Positions 6,143 to 9,664 of a stretch of 9,664 nucleotides of DNA are shown in pieces (positions within the stretch are counted from its first letter, which is position 1; the number at the start of each line of letters is the position of its first letter). The stretch is from JAJRRH01 sp047638815 (GTDB lineage: Bacteria > Bacteroidota > Bacteroidia > Flavobacteriales_D > JABDKJ01). The notes beneath the pieces were generated by a model. It saw only the letters and a program-made list of their open reading frames with translations, did not search any database and was not told the DNA's origin. A program made the position numbers and the translations under genes. The stretch lies in NCBI GenBank assembly GCA_047638815.1, contig JBLIMR010000074.1, positions 1 to 9,664 on the forward strand, given 5' to 3'.

Positions 6143-8293
6143 ATGGAAAGAAAAGATTTTAAGAATATCGAATTAAAGTTTCCATTACAAACAGGGGGTA
6201 ATAGGGAAAAGGAGGTTTGGAAATCACCGTCAGGAATTCCTGTAAATAAGTTTCCAAGCAAAGAAGATCTTAATGCCGTTGAGCATCTTGATTTTGTTGC
6301 GGGTATTGCGCCAAACTTAAGAGGGCCTTACGGTTCAATGTATGCAGTAAGACCATGGACCGTGAGGCAATATGCTGGTTTTAGTACCGCGGAAAAATCC
6401 AATGCCTTTTACAGAAGAAATTTAGCTGCCGGTCAAAAAGGCCTTTCTGTAGCTTTTGATCTTGCCACCCACCGTGGTTATGATTCAGATCACCCACGAG
6501 TTACTGGTGATGTTGGAAAAGCTGGAGTTGCCATAGATACTGTTGAGGATATGAAAAGACTCTTTGACGAAATTCCATTGGATGAAATGTCGGTTTCAAT
6601 GACCATGAATGGAGCCGTACTTCCGATCATGGCATTTTATATTGTCGCTGCCGAAGAACAAGGTGTTCCGACTGAGAAATTGAAAGGGACTATACAGAAT
6701 GACATTCTTAAAGAGTTCATGGTGCGAAACACATACATCTATCCACCAAAACCGAGCATGAGAATTATCGGTGATATTTTCAAGTATACCACGGCCAACA
6801 TGCCAAAATTCAATTCTATTTCTATCTCTGGATATCACATGCAAGAAGCTGGTGCTTCTGCTGAAATAGAATTGGCTTATACTTTGGCCGATGGAATGGA
6901 ATATGTGAAAACGGGAATAGCAGCCGGGCTTGACATTGATGATTTTGCGCCTCGTTTGTCCTTCTTTTGGGCAGTAGGAATGGATCATTTTTTGGAGATT
7001 GCAAAAATGAGAGCGGGTAGAATGCTATGGGCAAAAATCATTAAACAATTCAATCCAAAAAATCATAAATCTTTATCTCTTAGAACCCATTGTCAAACTT
7101 CGGGTTGGAGTTTAACCGAACAAGATCCATTCAATAATGTTGCCAGGACATGCATTGAAGCCATGGCGGCAGTCTTTGGTGGCACACAGTCTTTGCATAC
7201 AAATGCACTTGATGAAGCCATTGCTTTGCCTTCGGATTTCTCTGCAAGAATCGCAAGAAACACTCAAATATTTCTCCAACAAGAGACCGATATTACCAAA
7301 CTTGTTGATCCTTGGGCTGGATCATTTTACGTTGAAAAATTAACAAATGACCTTATGCATAGGGCATGGGAATTAATCGAGGAAGTCGAGGAATTGGGCG
7401 GTATGGCAAAAGCCATAGAATCTGGTTTGCCTAAAAGAAGAATAGAGGAGTCCTCCGCAAAAAAACAGGCGAGAATTGACTCGGGAATAGAAGCAATAGT
7501 TGGTGTCAATAAGTATCAAGTTGAAAGCGAACAAGCATTCGATATTTTAGAAGTGGACAATGATGTGGTTCGAGAAGGACAGTTGAAAAAACTGGCAGAC
7601 TTGCGAGCGAAAAGAGATGAAAGCAAGGTGAAGGCATGTCTGAAAGCACTGACAGAAGGAGCGGGTGATGAAAAGGAAAACCTATTGACGTTATCAGTTA
7701 ATGCTGCTAGAGAAAGAGCAACACTTGGAGAAATCTCAAGTGCATTGGAAGAAGTCTATGGAAGATATCAAGCTGATGTGCAATCAATTTCTGGGGTATA
7801 TTTGTCAGAATCTATGGAGAATAAGGAATTGATAAAAGCGCGAGAACTTACTGATGCTTTTGCAGAAAAAGCAGGACGTAGACCTAGAATACTAGTGGCC
7901 AAAATGGGCCAGGATGGTCATGATCGTGGTGCTAAAGTTATCGCTACATCATTTGCCGATATGGGCTTCGATGTTGATATAGGACCATTGTTTCAAACTC
8001 CTGCCGAAGTAGCCAAGCAAGCCATAGAAAATGATGTTCATATTTTAGGAATCTCCTCCCTAGCAGGTGGTCATAAGACATTGATTCCGAAACTTATTGA
8101 AGAATTAAAAGCGATGGGAAGAGACGATGTCCTAGTCGTTGCCGGAGGTGTTATACCTAAGCAAGACTATGAATATTTGTTTGATAGAGGTGTTCTCGCT
8201 GTCTTTGGACCGGGAACAAAAATTCCAGAAGCAGCACAAGAGATTGTTGAGGTGTTAATTAAGAGGGAGGGGCATTTCGGCTCCGCTCAATGA
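6143..8293 (+). CDS. mutB: Methylmalonyl-CoA mutase large (alpha) subunit, catalytic
   Basis: This 716-residue protein is the catalytic subunit, close to the usual length of about 715-730. The N-terminal TIM barrel (about 30-560) binds the acyl-CoA. By comparison with the Propionibacterium enzyme, whose numbering runs 12 residues higher here, Tyr77 (TVRQYAG), Thr183 and Gln185 (TIQND), Arg195 (MVRN) and His232 (GYHMQEAG) match the known substrate-contact and catalytic residues Tyr89, Thr195, Gln197, Arg207 and His244. The C-terminal cobalamin domain (about 580-716) carries DGHDRG (591-596), with His593 as the lower axial cobalt ligand, then SSL (638-640) and AGG (667-669), the full DxHxxG...SxL...GG signature. 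All key residues are intact, so an active base-off/His-on enzyme is expected. The ATG lies three bases after the mutA stop with almost no Shine-Dalgarno signal, so translational coupling is likely. No MeaB/ArgK chaperone or epimerase gene lies in the window. Confidence 0.97.
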   Translation: MERKDFKNIELKFPLQTGGNREKEVWKSPSGIPVNKFPSKEDLNAVEHLDFVAGIAPNLRGPYGSMYAVRPWTVRQYAGFSTAEKSNAFYRRNLAAGQKGLSVAFDLATHRGYDSDHPRVTGDVGKAGVAIDTVEDMKRLFDEIPLDEMSVSMTMNGAVLPIMAFYIVAAEEQGVPTEKLKGTIQNDILKEFMVRNTYIYPPKPSMRIIGDIFKYTTANMPKFNSISISGYHMQEAGASAEIELAYTLADGMEYVKTGIAAGLDIDDFAPRLSFFWAVGMDHFLEIAKMRAGRMLWAKIIKQFNPKNHKSLSLRTHCQTSGWSLTEQDPFNNVARTCIEAMAAVFGGTQSLHTNALDEAIALPSDFSARIARNTQIFLQQETDITKLVDPWAGSFYVEKLTNDLMHRAWELIEEVEELGGMAKAIESGLPKRRIEESSAKKQARIDSGIEAIVGVNKYQVESEQAFDILEVDNDVVREGQLKKLADLRAKRDESKVKACLKALTEGAGDEKENLLTLSVNAARERATLGEISSALEEVYGRYQADVQSISGVYLSESMENKELIKARELTDAFAEKAGRRPRILVAKMGQDGHDRGAKVIATSFADMGFDVDIGPLFQTPAEVAKQAIENDVHILGISSLAGGHKTLIPKLIEELKAMGRDDVLVVAGGVIPKQDYEYLFDRGVLAVFGPGTKIPEAAQEIVEVLIKREGHFGSAQ

Positions 8294-8381
8294 CCTTGTA
8301 AAAAGACAAAAGTATATGATTTTACATCATATTGCAAATCCAAAATCATCTTCAAATAGATTAATTTTCAAATTAAAAATA
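8294..8381. terminator. Convergent AT-rich spacer with weak inverted repeats, possible bidirectional terminator
   Basis: This spacer separates mutB and the NamZ-like gene, which converge, so both transcripts should end here. ATGATTTT at 8316-8323 pairs exactly with AAAATCAT at 8342-8349 across an 18-base loop. TTAATTT at 8361-8367 pairs with AAATTAA at 8370-8376, which is almost palindromic. Both stems are AT-rich and neither has a long T-tract immediately after it, so they are weak candidates for an intrinsic terminator on either strand. Confidence 0.3.
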
Positions 8382-9596
8382 TCAATCCTCATAGATCAAA
8401 TACTTCTGCCTTTTCCTCAAATAAATATTGAGGTCTGTATTCCATGAAGCTCGAATCTCTGATTCAGGAAGATTCTTTTTTATTTGAGACATTAGAAGCG
8501 CATTTCCTGTAAGTTTATTGAAGAAGTTATTTTCCAGAAAGAACTTCTTTTTGTTTGGAGTATTCTTATACATATCAAAGAAGTAGGTCAAATTAATGCT
8601 ATCGATACGAAGGGTGTCTATGCCAATACTTTTTAGGTCTGCACCGAAACATTTTTTATTTTCGAGCTTGGGGTATTTTGCCCCATAACCGGATTTTGGA
8701 GTGAAGCTAAAATCTTTGTTTGGGTAATCAGGATGACCGTATAATTGAAATGGGGTATCTGTTCCTCTTCCAATACTTATTTCTGTTCCCTCAAAAATAG
8801 CAAGAGAAGGATAGAGATAAATACTCCTTAAGTTCGGTAAATTCGGAGAGGGAGCAATCGGTAATTCATAGATTGATTTATGGTCGTAGTTCTGACATGG
8901 AATAACTGTTAAGTTGCACACGACCTGATTGTCTAACCACTTTTCACCATTGATCATTTTAGCATATTCACCAATGGTTAATCCATAAACAATTGGTACC
9001 GGATGAAGCCCAATAAACGATCGTTGGTTGGTTTTTAAAACAGGACCATCCACATAATGCGCATTGGGATTTGGACGATCTAATACGATTAGTTTTTTGT
9101 CATTCTCGGCACATGATTCCATAACATAATGCAACGTTGATAGGTAGGTGTAAAAGCGCACCCCCACATCTTGTATGTCAAATATGACTACATCAATTTC
9201 AGCCAAATCTTCAGCCCTTGGTTTTTTATCTTTCCCATGAAGAGAAATGATTTCCAAACCATCTTCATTGCCATTTACTATGTTTTCTCCAGCATCTTTG
9301 TCACCACGAAATCCATGCTCAGGAGCAAAGACTTTTGTCACATCTATACCAACTGACCTTAGTGTGTCCACTAGATGAACACCATTGATCAAGCTTGTGT
9401 GATTTGCCACGATGGCTACTTTTTTGTTCTCAAGAGAAGGCAAGTAACTGTCAAAGAATGTGATGCCCGGTTCTATCTTTCTTACCGTAGTCTGCGCATT
9501 CTGATTTTGTGAATCACTACCTTCCATCTTCGCTTCCGTTCCCATACAGCTGACAAAAACTAGGCAAATTACTATATAACGAGTCTTTAATATCAT
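8382..9596 (-). CDS. namZ: NamZ-family (GH171, formerly DUF1343) exo-beta-N-acetylmuramidase lipoprotein
   Basis: This protein of 404 residues belongs to the family whose characterised members remove MurNAc from the non-reducing end of peptidoglycan fragments. Recognisable blocks are APEHGFRGDKDAGE (91-104), FDIQDVGVRFYTY (139-151), LDRPNPN (172-178), GLHPVPIVYGLTIGEYAKM (196-214), PSPNLPNLRS (249-258) and FEGTEISIGRGTDTPFQ (268-284). Glu93 in the EHG motif is the residue expected to act in catalysis, judging from the family. The N-terminus is a lipoprotein signal, MILKTRYIVICLVFVSC, with Cys17 in a FVSC lipobox; Phe at -3 is not ideal. An acidic and Gln/Asn-rich linker follows (about 18-38). 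The start chosen is the ATG at 9594-9596. Upstream in-frame sequence runs from a TTG inside the tandem repeat, encodes only repeat-derived residues, and would bury the signal peptide. The likely site is the inner or outer membrane, facing the periplasm or the surface. Recycling of wall material or use of external peptidoglycan are both possible. Whether it is active was not testable from the sequence. Confidence 0.85.
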   Translation of the reverse strand: MILKTRYIVICLVFVSCMGTEAKMEGSDSQNQNAQTTVRKIEPGITFFDSYLPSLENKKVAIVANHTSLINGVHLVDTLRSVGIDVTKVFAPEHGFRGDKDAGENIVNGNEDGLEIISLHGKDKKPRAEDLAEIDVVIFDIQDVGVRFYTYLSTLHYVMESCAENDKKLIVLDRPNPNAHYVDGPVLKTNQRSFIGLHPVPIVYGLTIGEYAKMINGEKWLDNQVVCNLTVIPCQNYDHKSIYELPIAPSPNLPNLRSIYLYPSLAIFEGTEISIGRGTDTPFQLYGHPDYPNKDFSFTPKSGYGAKYPKLENKKCFGADLKSIGIDTLRIDSINLTYFFDMYKNTPNKKKFFLENNFFNKLTGNALLMSQIKKNLPESEIRASWNTDLNIYLRKRQKYLIYED

Positions 9597-9612
9597 TATC
9601 TTATTTTTTTTA

Positions 9613-9664
9613 AATCTCCAATCTCCAATCTCCAATCTCCAATCTCCAATCTCCAATCTCCAAT
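9613..9664. repeat. Heptamer tandem repeat, seven perfect AATCTCC units, truncated by window edge
   Basis: AATCTCC repeats without error from 9613 to 9661 (seven copies), followed by AAT at 9662-9664, where the window ends, so the true array is longer. On the minus strand it reads GGAGATT and lies 16 bases before the ATG of the NamZ-like lipoprotein gene. It therefore occupies the leader or promoter position of that gene. Because 7 is not a multiple of 3, a frame through it encodes a 7-residue cycle (EIGDWRL), which explains the spurious upstream extension of the gene. No spacers separate the units, so it is not a CRISPR array. Confidence 0.95.

Noticed and set aside
6596..7509. Minus-strand and alternate-frame open frames inside mutB.
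   Set aside because: They overlap a clearly conserved enzyme gene and encode sequences without family resemblance.
9597..9656. An N-terminal extension of the NamZ-like protein starting from TTG at 9656.
   Set aside because: The extension is encoded by the heptamer repeat, starts at TTG, and would place a lipoprotein signal peptide 20 residues inside the protein.
9613..9664. The heptamer array as a CRISPR array.
   Set aside because: Units are 7 bp and contiguous with no spacers, and there are no cas genes in the window.

Overview
The window looks like ordinary chromosomal DNA from a member of the Bacteroidota, perhaps a marine or environmental Cytophagales- or Flavobacteriia-like organism. 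The support is indirect: low GC content, A-rich start contexts with little Shine-Dalgarno signal, a methylmalonyl-CoA mutase small subunit that lacks its cobalamin domain, a roughly 1000-residue double amidohydrolase, and a GH171 (DUF1343) lipoprotein. The taxonomic call is an inference from gene content. No phage, IS, CRISPR or RNA gene is visible.

Layout. Positions 1-126 are intergenic, with heptamer-type repeats (ACTCCTG variants) and an 11-bp direct repeat. Positions 127-4572 hold two minus-strand genes, transcribed in the order 4572 to 1531 and then 1428 to 127. The first is a 1013-residue exported protein with two amidohydrolase modules, and the second a 433-residue exported amidohydrolase-like protein. 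A divergent intergenic region (4573-4762) separates them from plus-strand mutA (4763-6139) and mutB (6143-8293), the two subunits of adenosylcobalamin-dependent methylmalonyl-CoA mutase, three bases apart. A short AT-rich convergent spacer (8294-8381) follows. Last comes a minus-strand NamZ-family (GH171) lipoprotein gene (8382-9596), whose start lies just downstream of a seven-copy 7-bp tandem repeat that runs off the window at 9664.

How the genes work together. MutA and MutB form the heterodimer that interconverts methylmalonyl-CoA and succinyl-CoA in propionate and branched-chain or odd-chain acid metabolism. The two amidohydrolase genes are probably co-transcribed and act outside the cytoplasm. 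Of their three amidohydrolase modules, only the C-terminal module of the larger protein keeps a full set of recognisable metal ligands. The NamZ-like lipoprotein probably trims peptidoglycan glycan ends (MurNAc) and appears unrelated to the other genes.

The most interesting signals are the degenerate and active amidohydrolase modules encoded together, and the 7-bp repeats at or near gene boundaries. I found no convincing undescribed system.
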